Shown here: piece by piece, positions 18,030-25,323 of the stretch
Position numbering within the stretch: position 1 is the stretch's first letter
How the letters are laid out: each line of letters opens with the position of its first letter
Assembly (NCBI GenBank): GCA_023423775.1
Contig: JAFAEZ010000033.1
Coordinates: forward strand, 1 to 33,424
Source of the DNA: Pseudomonadota bacterium
GTDB lineage: Bacteria > Pseudomonadota > Alphaproteobacteria > Sphingomonadales > Sphingomonadaceae
Length of the DNA: 33,424 bases
Direction: 5' to 3'
Program-made: the position numbers and the translations under genes
Notes under the pieces: generated by a model
What the model saw: only the letters and a program-made list of their open reading frames with translations
What the model was told of the DNA's origin: nothing
Databases searched by the model: none

Positions 18030-18079
18030 AAAAAGAAGGACCGCCGGCAAAATGCGGAGGCGGTCGTCTCGACCGCCCC
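18030..18079 (-). promoter_or_regulatory. Attenuator-like leader with competing hairpins before ahcY
   Basis: On the minus strand, segment A GGCGGTCG (18077-18070) and segment B CGACCGCC (18066-18059) form a perfect 8-bp stem with a 3-base loop, extendable by two pairs. Segment C GGCGGTC (18045-18039) can instead pair with B (7 bp, 13-base loop). C is followed at once by CTTCTTTTTCT, a U-rich tract, and then by the AGGAG ribosome site. A-B and B-C exclude each other, as antiterminator and terminator do. No ligand domain is recognised. Confidence 0.45.
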
Positions 18080-18104
18080 TAGACTCGGCCGACCCGAAAC
18101 GCAA

Positions 18105-18124
18105 ATATAAAGATATCTTTATAT
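18105..18124. promoter_or_regulatory. Perfect 20-bp palindrome upstream of ahcY, likely operator
   Basis: ATATAAAGATATCTTTATAT is self-complementary over all 20 bases and stands out as an AT island in GC-rich DNA. It lies 91 bases before the ahcY GTG and 26 bases after the YqgE stop. ArsR-family SahR repressors are known to control ahcY and methionine-cycle genes in Proteobacteria through AT-rich palindromes. Assigning this site to SahR is an inference from position and form. Confidence 0.7.
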
Positions 18125-18150
18125 GTCGTTTTCGTCGCGGCGCAGGACGG

Positions 18151-18711
18151 TCAGGCCGTGCCGAAATCGGCGGTGAGCAGACGCGCATCGACGCCGGCGC
18201 TGCCGAAGGCCGCAGTCCAGCGGCTGTCGACGTCGCACTCATAGAGCAAGGCGTCCGTGCCCGGCGTGGTGAACCAGCCGTTGCCGCGCATCTCCTGTTC
18301 GAGCTGGTCCGGACCCCAGCCGGCATAGCCTAAAGCGGCGACCCAGCGTGCCGGCCCCCTGCCCTCGGCGATCGCGCGGAGAATGTCGACCGAGGCGCTG
18401 AGCGTCCAGCGGTCCGAGACCTGGACGCTGCCCTCGCCGCCCCAATCGAGCGAATGGAGAATGAAGCCCCGCTGCGGTTCGACCGGTCCGCCGGCATGGA
18501 TCGGCGCGTCGGGCGCGACGCCGGGCGCGATGTCGAGCTGGCGAAGCAGTTCGTGAAAGCCGATGCGCGGAACGACGCGGCCGAGCCCGATGCCGAGCGC
18601 GCCACCCTCGTCATGGACGCACATCGCGATAACCGCCTTCTCGAAACGCGGATCGCCGATGCCGGGCATCGCGAGCAGCAGCTGGCCGGTGAGAAACCTG
18701 GGCTCGTCCAT
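18151..18711 (-). CDS. YqgE/AlgH family protein
   Basis: A 186-residue protein of the widespread YqgE/AlgH family, whose biochemical role is not settled. Recognisable features are the N-terminal FLTGQLLLAMPGIGDPRFEKAV, the HDEGGALGIGLGR segment, IHAGGPVEPQRGFILHS, and ALGYAGWGPDQLEQEM near the C-terminus, all in the family order and length. The start at 18711 (MDEPRFLTG) matches the usual family N-terminus; an ATG at 18747 would add twelve Arg-rich residues. It is read leftward toward ahcY, but the palindrome and leader between them suggest ahcY has its own promoter. It is divergent from the peroxiredoxin gene, with about 110 bases between starts. Confidence 0.93.
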   Translation of the reverse strand: MDEPRFLTGQLLLAMPGIGDPRFEKAVIAMCVHDEGGALGIGLGRVVPRIGFHELLRQLDIAPGVAPDAPIHAGGPVEPQRGFILHSLDWGGEGSVQVSDRWTLSASVDILRAIAEGRGPARWVAALGYAGWGPDQLEQEMRGNGWFTTPGTDALLYECDVDSRWTAAFGSAGVDARLLTADFGTA

Positions 18712-18820
18712 CAGGCCGATATAGGCGCGCTGCCCGCGTCGCGCCAACCGTCAAGCCACTATCGCAGGTCAGGACGGCTTGGTAGAGCGCCGGGGAACCC
18801 TAGAAGTCGAGGACCTGAAC

Positions 18821-19297
18821 ATGACCATCCAAGTCGGCGATCGCCTCCCCAGCACCAGCTTCGTCAAGGCGGGCGAATCTCCCGAGCCGGTCGACGGCGA
18901 CAGCTTCTTCAAGGGCCGCCGCGTCGCGCTGTTCGCCGTGCCGGGCGCCTTCACGCCGACCTGCTCGGCGCGCCACCTCCCGGGCTTCGTCGAAAAGGCC
19001 GACGCCCTCAAGGCCAAGGGCATCGACGTCATCGCCTGCACAGCCGTCAACGACGCGTTCGTGATGGGCGCATGGGCCAAGCAGGCCGAAGCGGAGGACA
19101 TCGTCATGCTCGCTGACGGCAACGGCGAGTTCGCCGACGCCATCGGTCTCACCATGGACGGTTCGAAGTTCGGCATGGGCAAGCGCAGCCAGCGCTACGC
19201 GATGATCGTCAATGACGGTGTGGTCGAGCAACTCCATGTCGAGGAGCCCGGCGCCTTCAACGTCAGCAGCGCCGATTACCTGCTCGAACGGCTCTGA
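18821..19297 (+). CDS. Peroxiredoxin (Prx5-like redoxin)
   Basis: A 158-residue thiol peroxidase that reduces hydrogen peroxide and alkyl hydroperoxides. The peroxidatic cysteine is Cys48 in PGAFTPTCSARHLPGF, the classic Prx5-type active site. A second cysteine lies near residue 73 in VIACTAVNDAF; whether it resolves the sulfenic acid or glutathione/glutaredoxin does so cannot be told. MADGNGEFADAIGL-like and SQRYAMIVNDGVVEQLHVEEPGAF segments are typical of the subfamily. The start at 18821 is supported by GAGG eight bases before it; an upstream GTG adds 14 non-conserved residues. It is divergent from the YqgE gene. A GC-rich hairpin (19317-19334) follows the stop. Confidence 0.94.
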   Translation: MTIQVGDRLPSTSFVKAGESPEPVDGDSFFKGRRVALFAVPGAFTPTCSARHLPGFVEKADALKAKGIDVIACTAVNDAFVMGAWAKQAEAEDIVMLADGNGEFADAIGLTMDGSKFGMGKRSQRYAMIVNDGVVEQLHVEEPGAFNVSSADYLLERL

Positions 19298-19316
19298 ACC
19301 GCGTGATATGAGGGGG

Positions 19317-19334
19317 CGGGGCCGCGACGCCCCG
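19317..19334 (+). terminator. GC-rich hairpin after the peroxiredoxin gene (weak terminator candidate)
   Basis: CGGGGC (19317-19322) and GCCCCG (19329-19334) form a 6-bp stem with a 6-base loop, about 20 bases after the stop. No T run follows, so intrinsic termination is uncertain. Confidence 0.3.
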
Positions 19335-19425
19335 TCCTCCGCTTGCCACAGAGCGCCGGGGACGACGCAACCAAGCGGTGTCCCCTGCATTGATGCAGGT
19401 CTCGAGTGTGTTCAGGAGACCAGGG

Positions 19426-19770
19426 ATGGCCGAGAACTATACGACCAGCGAACCGGACGACGGGACGCCGCCCGAAGCGGTCGCCGGTGGATCCTTGTGG
19501 CATCCCCTCACCACCGCCGCCGTGATCGGGGGCGCGCTCGTAGCGGGCGCGGGCGCCTATCTCGGCACCAAGGCGCTGGCGCGACGCAATGCCGCCAAGA
19601 GCGGCAAGCCCGTCAATGCGGTGCTGGCCACCGCAATCACCGCCAGCGACGTGTCCCATCGGACCCTCCCGGAACCCTCGGCAGCCGAGATCATCGTCGA
19701 CAAGCCCGACGAGGTGCCGAGCGTACCTGCCGAACCGTCGGTCCCGCCCGAGCCCAAGGTCCGCGCCTAG
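19426..19770 (+). CDS. Small single-pass membrane protein of unknown function
   Basis: A 114-residue protein. One hydrophobic segment (about residues 25-47, HPLTTAAVIGGALVAGAGAYLG) is followed by a basic stretch KALARRNAAK, then an acidic, proline-rich tail ending PAEPSVPPEPKVRA. By the positive-inside rule the tail should be cytoplasmic. The start at 19426 follows AGGAG by eight bases. A 16-bp near-palindrome CCTGCAT-TG-ATGCAGG (19384-19399) lies 27 bases upstream. I recognise no family. It follows the peroxiredoxin on the same strand, and its stop lies three bases from that of the convergent YbjN-like gene. Confidence 0.7.
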   Translation: MAENYTTSEPDDGTPPEAVAGGSLWHPLTTAAVIGGALVAGAGAYLGTKALARRNAAKSGKPVNAVLATAITASDVSHRTLPEPSAAEIIVDKPDEVPSVPAEPSVPPEPKVRA

Positions 19771-19773
19771 ACC

Positions 19774-20307
19774 CTATTTGCGCGTCTCGAGCGGGTGCAG
19801 GACCTCGTTCGCGAACTGATCGGCCTGGCTGGAGAAGACCAGGAAATTGACCGCGAGATCGCCGCGGATGAAACCGTAATCGGCGGTCAGATAACGCTGC
19901 AGCGCAGGACGGCCGTCGGCGGCGACATAGGCTTTGGCGAAGGAGAAGCGCTGGTTGAACTGCTCGATCGCCGCCGCCGTGCGCTCGGGCGGCGCATTGG
20001 CGATCCGCGTCCAGAAGGACTGGATGCTGAGCGCCTTGCAATTGGTGCCGCCGGCATTGCACGATCCGAACATCAGGACCGCCTTGCGGTTGTTGGGGAA
20101 GCTGACGAGCAAGGCCGGCTTGCCCGGCGTGCCGGCGCGCTGATAGCGCGCGCCGATCCCGTTCAGCACGGTCTCGACCGTAGCATAATTGAAGGTCGGC
20201 AGAACCTGGCTGTTCTCGGGCGCCTTCGGGTTGAAGCGCGGAAGGGCGGCCTCGGCCGACGTGGCGGCGGAAGCCGAAGCCAAAAGGGCGACCAAAGCCG
20301 CTTTCAT
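19774..20307 (-). CDS. Exported YbjN-domain protein
   Basis: A 177-residue protein with a signal peptide (MKAALVALLASASAATSAEA) and a mature part resembling the YbjN domain. Supporting traits are the strand-rich segment KPALLVSFPNNRKAVLMFGSCNAGGTNCKALSIQSFW, the following IEQFNQRFSFAKAYVAADGRPALQRYLTADYG region with its N-x-x-F/AY-x-D-G spacing, and a C-terminal helix. The paired cysteines (GSC...TNC) could form a disulfide in the periplasm. YbjN-like proteins resemble type III secretion chaperones in fold, but the function of exported forms is unknown. The start at 20307 follows an AGAGGAT ribosome site. It lies downstream of the M2 dipeptidase on the same strand, 58 bases away. Confidence 0.8.
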   Translation of the reverse strand: MKAALVALLASASAATSAEAALPRFNPKAPENSQVLPTFNYATVETVLNGIGARYQRAGTPGKPALLVSFPNNRKAVLMFGSCNAGGTNCKALSIQSFWTRIANAPPERTAAAIEQFNQRFSFAKAYVAADGRPALQRYLTADYGFIRGDLAVNFLVFSSQADQFANEVLHPLETRK

Positions 20308-20365
20308 CGAAAGATCCTCTGATGGGGGATGAGGCGCCCTGCCCCATCCCCCCTTAATCACAGCT

Positions 20366-22210
20366 TTACCAGCCGCACTGCTTGCCCTTGTTCTGCTGTT
20401 GCAGCCAGGCGGAGAGCGGACGGAAATATTCCATCATCGCCGCGCCGGACATTTCACGGCTGCCGGTGAACGCCTGCAATGCATCGGGCCACGGCTTGGA
20501 CGCGCCCATTTCCAGCATCGCGTTCAGCTTCGCGCCGACCTCTTTGTTGCCGTAGAAGGAGCAGCGGTGCAGCGGGCCCTTCCAGCCTGCCTGGTCGCAA
20601 GCCGCCTTGTAGAACTGGAACTGGAGGATGCGCGCCAGGAAGTAGCGCGTATAGGGCGTGTTGCCGGGGATGTGATATTTCGCGCCCGGGTCGAAGTTGG
20701 CTTCGGTCCGCGCGACCGGCGGCACGATCCCCTGATATTGCAGGCGCAGGTCGTTCCAGCCTTTGTTGTACTGGCCGGCCGGGATCGATCCATTGAAGAC
20801 ACCCCAGCGCCATTTGTCGACGAGCAGGCCGAATGGGAGGAACGCGACCTTGTCCATCGCCTGGCGCAGGAGCAGGCCGGTATCCTTGTCGGCCGAGGGC
20901 ACCTGATTTTTGTCAAGCAGGCCGATCTGGGTCAGATATTCGGGCGTGATGGAGAGCGCGACGGTATCGCCGATCGCCTCGTGGAAGCCGTCGTTCGCGC
21001 CGTTCATATAGAGGAACGGCTGCTGGTTGTAGGCGCGCTGATAGTAATTGTGGCCAAGCTCGTGGTGGACGGTCACGAAATCGTCGGAATTGACCTTGGT
21101 GCACATCTTGATGCGCAGGTCGTCCTTGTTGTCGAGGTTCCATGCCGAGGCGTGGCAGACGACCTCGCGGTCGGCCGGCTTGGTGATCATCGAGCGCTGC
21201 CAGAAGGTCTCGGGCAGCGGCGCGAACCCCAGCGAGCTGAAGAAGCCTTCGCCGGTCTTCACGATCTTCACCGGATCATATTGCTTGGCGACGAGCAGGT
21301 CGGTGACGTCGTAGCCGATGTCGCCGGCACCCTTCGGCGCGACGATATCATAGATGTTGCCCCATTCCTGCGCCCACATGTTGCCGAGCAGGTCGGCGCG
21401 GATCGGACCCTTCGCCGGTTGGACCGCATCGCCATATTTCTCGTTGAGCTTGGTCCGCGTGTAGCAGTGGAGCTGGTCGTAGAGCGGCTTCACCTGACCC
21501 CACAATTTGTCGGTGAGCGCGGCGAACTCGTCGGCCGGCATGTCGTAGCCCGAGCGCCAGAGCGCCCCCACATCCTTGTAGCCGAGCTCGCGGGCGCCTT
21601 CGTTGGCGATCGTGACGAGGCGCTGATAGTCGTTGCGCATCGGGCCGCCGACATTGGTGTGCCAGCTCGTCCACATCTCTTTGAGCTCTTCGGGGTTGCG
21701 GTTGGTGCCCATCGCCGCTTCGATGTCACTGCCGCTGATCGGCTGCCCCTTCAGGGTCCCCTTGCCCTTGCCGTAGGTCGATTGCAGGCGGGTCGCGATC
21801 TCGTTCAGTTCGGCCGCGGCGCCTGGGGTAGTCGGAGCCGGCAGGACCAGGCCGCCGCGCAGGATATCGAGCTTGCGCTTGGTGTCGTAGCTCAGCCCCT
21901 TGACGTTGTTGAACCGCGCCGCCTCGTTGGCGTAGCGGACCGCCATCTCGGTGCCGATCGTGCCGAAGTGCGCGGCGAGCGCGTCGGTATCGTCGGTGAT
22001 GTAGGTGCTGTTGACCCATTGTGCGCGCGCGTTGGTCACCGAGAAGTCGGCCAGTTCCTTCTCGGCGCGGGCGACGAAGGCGTCGGCCTCGGCGGCGGTG
22101 GCGGGCTTCTGGGCGGGCGCTGCGGCGGGCTTGGACTGGCTTTGGGCGATGGCGGTGGAGCCGGCGGCAAGGAGAGCCGCGACGGCGAGCGCGGAAACGG
22201 TGGCTTTCAT
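20366..22210 (-). CDS. M2-family peptidyl-dipeptidase (angiotensin-converting-enzyme-like)
   Basis: A 614-residue zinc dipeptidyl carboxypeptidase that should remove C-terminal dipeptides in the periplasm. A signal peptide (MKATVSALAVAALLAAGSTAIAQ) is followed by an Ala/Pro/Lys-rich linker and the helical ACE-like domain. The zinc site is complete: HELGH with His383, Glu384 and His387, and the third ligand Glu411 in FHEAIGD. WVNSTYITDDTDALAA near the N-terminus and the C-terminal ARILQFQFYKAACDQAG region are also diagnostic. The start at 22210 is chosen because GAGG lies nine bases upstream; two earlier ATGs (MRM, MSL) overlap that site. Bacterial M2 enzymes are scattered but frequent in Sphingomonadales and Xanthomonadales. 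Confidence 0.95.
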   Translation of the reverse strand: MKATVSALAVAALLAAGSTAIAQSQSKPAAAPAQKPATAAEADAFVARAEKELADFSVTNARAQWVNSTYITDDTDALAAHFGTIGTEMAVRYANEAARFNNVKGLSYDTKRKLDILRGGLVLPAPTTPGAAAELNEIATRLQSTYGKGKGTLKGQPISGSDIEAAMGTNRNPEELKEMWTSWHTNVGGPMRNDYQRLVTIANEGARELGYKDVGALWRSGYDMPADEFAALTDKLWGQVKPLYDQLHCYTRTKLNEKYGDAVQPAKGPIRADLLGNMWAQEWGNIYDIVAPKGAGDIGYDVTDLLVAKQYDPVKIVKTGEGFFSSLGFAPLPETFWQRSMITKPADREVVCHASAWNLDNKDDLRIKMCTKVNSDDFVTVHHELGHNYYQRAYNQQPFLYMNGANDGFHEAIGDTVALSITPEYLTQIGLLDKNQVPSADKDTGLLLRQAMDKVAFLPFGLLVDKWRWGVFNGSIPAGQYNKGWNDLRLQYQGIVPPVARTEANFDPGAKYHIPGNTPYTRYFLARILQFQFYKAACDQAGWKGPLHRCSFYGNKEVGAKLNAMLEMGASKPWPDALQAFTGSREMSGAAMMEYFRPLSAWLQQQNKGKQCGW

Positions 22211-22310
22211 CAAGGACATCCTCATCTTTATGAGATTGCGCGCCTTCTGAACCCCCGCCGCCGCGGGCGTCAAGCCGGCAGAACGCGCCCGAAGCCGATG
22301 ATGCCGGCCC

Positions 22311-23078
22311 TCATTGGGCGAGGAAGCCTGCGATCGCTTCGCCCAGCTCCGGCTTCACGACCGCGCTCATGTGATTACCGGGAACGGACTGGAAGCGGGC
22401 GCCCGGTATCGCCTCGGCCAGCGCCTCGCCCGAGCCGTTGTCGTCGTCATCCTCGCCGGTCACGACCAGGACCGGCAGCGCGATCGAAGCCAACTCCTCG
22501 CGCGTCGTGTCCTGGAATGTCGCGAGGACGTTGAGCAAAGCCTTGGGGTCGCCGCCGGTGGTCTTGAGGAAGGCTTCGGTCATCCATTCGGACGAGCCGC
22601 GCGGGAAGCTGCCGAGATTGGTCAGCACGTTGCGGAAATAGCCACCCCTACCCTGGGTATTGAGGATGCCGTCCAGGCCCATGCCGGAGAGGACTGCCCG
22701 GCGCGGCTGGGCGCCCCGCGCGAGCATGCGAACGACGGTGCGGCCGCCCAGCGAGTAGCCGGCCAGATCATAGTCGGTGAGCCCGAGATGCGCGATCAGA
22801 TCGAAGCCGTCGTCCGCCAGCACGTCCGGCTTGTAGAGCGCCGGATCGTGCGGCTTGTCGCTTTCGCCATGGGCGCGCAGGTCCGGCATGATCACGCGGA
22901 AGCCTTCGTCGGCGATGCGCCGGGCATGGCCGTAGCGGATCCAGTTCACGTCGGCGTTGGAGAAATAACCGTGGATCAGGACCAGCGGACGCCCCTCCCC
23001 CATTTCCTTCCAGGCGAGTCGGGTGCCGTCGCGCGCCGCGAAATGATGGACGGGAAGTTCAGTCGGGGAGCTTGCCAA
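22311..23078 (-). CDS. Alpha/beta hydrolase
   Basis: A 255-residue serine hydrolase of the alpha/beta fold. It has the oxyanion HGYFS motif (36-40), the nucleophile elbow GYSLGG with Ser109, a probable acid at Asp210 in VTGEDD, and His236 in PGNHMS. Substrate is not predictable; esterase, lipase and haloalkane-type activities share this fold. A TGA lies directly upstream in frame, so the start must be TTG at 23078 or further in; the TTG gives a complete fold. It overlaps the end of the GFA-family gene by 20 bases, which points to translational coupling. The region is transcribed leftward toward the M2 dipeptidase. Confidence 0.9.
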   Translation of the reverse strand: MASSPTELPVHHFAARDGTRLAWKEMGEGRPLVLIHGYFSNADVNWIRYGHARRIADEGFRVIMPDLRAHGESDKPHDPALYKPDVLADDGFDLIAHLGLTDYDLAGYSLGGRTVVRMLARGAQPRRAVLSGMGLDGILNTQGRGGYFRNVLTNLGSFPRGSSEWMTEAFLKTTGGDPKALLNVLATFQDTTREELASIALPVLVVTGEDDDDNGSGEALAEAIPGARFQSVPGNHMSAVVKPELGEAIAGFLAQ

Positions 23079-23505
23079 GGGTTTTCATCCAGCGGTCAAC
23101 GAGGGGCTTGTGCTGGTCAGTCCGATATTCGGGCAGGCCGCCGGTGTCGAGCCAGGCGCGGTGCATGCTCTCGACGCCGAAATGGTGGACCGGCCGGAAC
23201 CGCGACGGATCGTCGAACGAGGCGATGGTGAGATCGAGATTTTCGCTCTCACCGTCCGCATATTCGAAGGTCAGCGAGGTCCCGCAGGCGGCGCAATAGC
23301 CGCGCCGTGCGATCGGCGAGGATTCGTAATAATCCGGCTCCCGCTCCCAACGCACGCCGGCCTTCTTCGCATTCTTGAAGGCGACCGAGACGCCGCCTGT
23401 GGCTCGCTGGCACATCCGGCAATGGCAGAGATAGGCCTCGTCATTCTCGATCGTCGCCGCGTAGCGCACCCGGCCGCACGCGCAGCCCCCAGTCATATCT
23501 GCCAT
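23059..23505 (-). CDS. GFA/CENP-V-family zinc-binding protein
   Basis: A 148-residue protein of the GFA (glutathione-dependent formaldehyde-activating enzyme-like) family. The zinc cysteines are in the expected order: GGCACGRVRY (Cys8, Cys10), CHCRMCQR (Cys27, Cys29, Cys32) and YCAACGTSL (Cys71, Cys74). Most members have no proven activity, and the original formaldehyde-activating role is doubtful, so I make no reaction claim. The start at 23505 follows GGAGAG by six bases; a longer frame to 23733 would overlap the PIN toxin remnant and has no homology. The start lies inside the former 3' end of the toxin gene. The stop overlaps the alpha/beta hydrolase start. Confidence 0.92.
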   Translation of the reverse strand: MADMTGGCACGRVRYAATIENDEAYLCHCRMCQRATGGVSVAFKNAKKAGVRWEREPDYYESSPIARRGYCAACGTSLTFEYADGESENLDLTIASFDDPSRFRPVHHFGVESMHRAWLDTGGLPEYRTDQHKPLVDRWMKTLGKLPD

Positions 23506-23911
23506 GTCAGTCTCTCCACGCGTTCCTGAAAGCCGCCACGATGCGCTGCTGCGACTAAACCGTCGTCGGCCGTTACCACTATGCCGTCTTCCGTCATCGC
23601 GATCAGGAGGTACAGGCATCGTATAGCGGGCGATCGAGATCGGCAGCGAGCGACATGGCGCGGCCAAGCATGGTCTCGGCGGGCACGAACCGATCGATGA
23701 ATGAGGGCAAGGCCGCCAGCGCCGCCCGCGCACGGACCGGTTCCAGCTCCTTGCGGCGCATCTTGCTGACGAGACCTCCAGCGGCCTCGACGAGCATCCA
23801 ATCCGGCGCGATCCGCTCTTCGCTGCGTTCGAGCAATGCCTGCGCCTCGGCGGTGCCGGCTTCGGGGGTCATCAGCTTCAGAGCGACGCTGGCGTCAACG
23901 ACGATCGGCAT
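23493..23911 (-). pseudogene. Frameshifted VapC/FitB-type PIN-domain toxin
   Basis: The intact part (23911 to stop at 23603) encodes 102 residues: MPIVVDAS with the first PIN acidic residue Asp6, a WMLVEAAGGLVSKMRR helix with a second, then LDRPLYDACTS and a TGA. In the next frame the typical PIN ending continues: CLYLLIAMTEDGIVVTADDGLVAAA down to a stop at 23493. Restoring one T near 23618 gives the family's LYDCLYL and a 139-residue protein of normal length. VapC-type toxins are Mg-dependent endoribonucleases; here the last catalytic Asp (TADD) and about 38 residues are lost, so the product should be inactive. A sequencing error is the alternative. The start overlaps the antitoxin stop by 17 bases. 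Confidence 0.8.
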
Positions 23912-24176
23912 CCGATCGCCCGCCGCCAAGATATTTCCCACCGTCCGTGTCCCGCGCCCAACGGATGTCGGACGTGCTGTCACCGGTGACGGGGCCGCTC
24001 GCAGTGAGGCTCAGCGAAAGGTCGAGAAGTTCGCTTTTAGACAAGCGGCGCCGCGGTCGGCCCCGCTTCAGCCCCTCGTTGAGCTCCGCCTGCAACGATC
24101 GGCCGTTGGCGCGCGCTTCGGCGCGGTAATCCGCCAAGAGGTCTTCATCGACGTTGCGAACCAGAGCGTCAGGCAT
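23895..24176 (-). CDS. FitA/VapB-like ribbon-helix-helix antitoxin
   Basis: A 93-residue protein with an N-terminal ribbon-helix-helix DNA-binding fold: MPDALVRNVDEDLLADYRAEARANGRSLQAELNEGL matches the FitA-type pattern (strand LVRNVD, helix-turn-helix with the GRSLQAE turn). A basic linker GRPRRR follows. The C-terminal DSTSDIRWARD segment resembles the toxin-binding tail of such antitoxins. It would neutralise the PIN toxin and repress its own promoter; an inverted repeat just upstream (24184-24203) is a candidate operator. It sits between asd and the toxin remnant. With the toxin frameshifted, it may persist as a lone repressor or as an anti-addiction remnant. Confidence 0.82.
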   Translation of the reverse strand: MPDALVRNVDEDLLADYRAEARANGRSLQAELNEGLKRGRPRRRLSKSELLDLSLSLTASGPVTGDSTSDIRWARDTDGGKYLGGGRSDADRR

Positions 24177-24183
24177 GAGCCGA

Positions 24184-24203
24184 TGATATCACTCTGGTTA
24201 TCA
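24184..24203. promoter_or_regulatory. Inverted repeat before the antitoxin gene, candidate operator
   Basis: TGATA (24184-24188) and TATCA (24199-24203) form an inverted repeat with a 10-base spacer, about one helical turn between centres, eight bases upstream of the antitoxin ATG. The left arm is itself part of the palindrome TGATATCA. It lies in the 32 bases between the asd stop and the antitoxin start, where RHH antitoxins usually autoregulate. Confidence 0.4.
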
Positions 24204-24208
24204 CAGCC

Positions 24209-25237
24209 TCAAGCGGCCTTCTGGAGGTGCCTCCGGCCGAGAAGCTCGGCGATCTGGACGGCGTTGAGCGCCGCGCCCTTGCGCAGATTGTCCGAGACGC
24301 ACCACAGCGAGAGGCCGTTGTCGACCGTGGGATCCTCGCGGACGCGGCTGACATAGGTGGCATATTCGCCGACGCACTCGACCGGGGTCACGTATCCGCC
24401 GTCCTCGCGCTTGTCGACGAGCATCACGCCGGGCGCCTCGCGCAGGATGCGCTGGGCTTCCTTGGCGCTGATCTCATCCTCGAACTCGATGTTGATCGCC
24501 TCGCTGTGACCGACGAAGACCGGCACCCGGACGCAGGTCGCGGTCACCTTGATCTTGGGATCGAGGATCTTCTTGGTCTCGACCACCATCTTCCATTCCT
24601 CCTTGGTCGAGCCGTCGTCGAGGAAGGAATCGATGTGCGGGATCACGTTGAATGCGATCTGCTTGGTGAACTTGGCCGGTTCGGCGGTGTCGCCGACGAA
24701 GATGTTGCGGCTCTGCTCGAACAACTCGTCCATGCCCTGCTTGCCGGCGCCCGAGACCGATTGGTAGGTGGCGACGACCACGCGCTTGATCTTGGCGGCG
24801 TCGTGGAGCGGCTTCAGAGCCACCACCATCTGCGCGGTCGAGCAGTTGGGATTGGCGATGATGTTCTTCTTGACGTAGCCGTCGATCGCGTGGGCGTTCA
24901 CCTCGGGCACGATCAGCGGCACGTCCGGATCCATGCGATAGAGCGAGCTGTTGTCGATCACCGTGCAGCCAGCCGCGGCCGCCTTGGGCGCATAGAGCTT
25001 CGAGACGTCCGACCCCGCCGCGAACAAGGCCATGTCCCAGCCGGCAAAGTCGAAATGCTCGATATTCTTGACCTTGAGCGTCCGACCAGTGTCGCCGAAA
25101 TCGATCTCGTCTCCGGTTGACCGCGCGGAGGCCACCACCGCAAGCTCATCGAGAGGGAATTCGCGCTCGGCGAGGATGTTCAGTATCTCGCGGCCCACAT
25201 TGCCCGTCGCACCGACGACGACGACACGATAACCCAT
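24209..25237 (-). CDS. asd: Aspartate-semialdehyde dehydrogenase
   Basis: Asd reduces aspartyl phosphate to aspartate semialdehyde with NADPH, the branch point to lysine/diaminopimelate, threonine and methionine. The 342-residue protein has the NADP-binding GATGNVGREIL (9-19), the active-site cysteine in NPNCSTAQMV, the SVSGAGKQGMDEL loop and the HSEAINIEFE histidine region. Length and motifs are normal for the shorter, widespread bacterial class. GGAGAG precedes the ATG at 25237 by six bases. It is divergent from the membrane M28 peptidase (86 bases between starts). The toxin-antitoxin pair follows 32 bases after its stop on the same strand and may be transcribed from the asd promoter. Confidence 0.97.
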   Translation of the reverse strand: MGYRVVVVGATGNVGREILNILAEREFPLDELAVVASARSTGDEIDFGDTGRTLKVKNIEHFDFAGWDMALFAAGSDVSKLYAPKAAAAGCTVIDNSSLYRMDPDVPLIVPEVNAHAIDGYVKKNIIANPNCSTAQMVVALKPLHDAAKIKRVVVATYQSVSGAGKQGMDELFEQSRNIFVGDTAEPAKFTKQIAFNVIPHIDSFLDDGSTKEEWKMVVETKKILDPKIKVTATCVRVPVFVGHSEAINIEFEDEISAKEAQRILREAPGVMLVDKREDGGYVTPVECVGEYATYVSRVREDPTVDNGLSLWCVSDNLRKGAALNAVQIAELLGRRHLQKAA

Positions 25238-25323
25238 CTTCGCTCTCCAAAAATCGCTTCGAGCGCCCGCTATCGCACCCGCACTGCGAAAGCGATATGG
25301 TTATGCACGTGGCGGGGGGAAAG

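Noticed and set aside
19384..19399. CCTGCAT-TG-ATGCAGG near-palindrome as an operator
   Set aside because: It is upstream of a small gene of unknown function and I found no second copy or known motif; kept only as a remark in that gene's entry.
20311..20353. GATGGGG...CCCCATC hairpin between the M2 dipeptidase and YbjN-like genes as a terminator
   Set aside because: The loop is long (about 15 bases) and no T run follows in the direction of transcription.
20399..22534. 711-codon open frame antisense to the M2 dipeptidase
   Set aside because: The minus strand carries an intact HELGH enzyme. The opposing frame is a composition artefact of GC-rich DNA.
23506..23733. N-terminal extension of the GFA-family gene
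   Set aside because: The extra residues are Arg/Ser/Pro-rich, overlap the PIN toxin remnant in another frame, and a good ribosome site lies before 23505.
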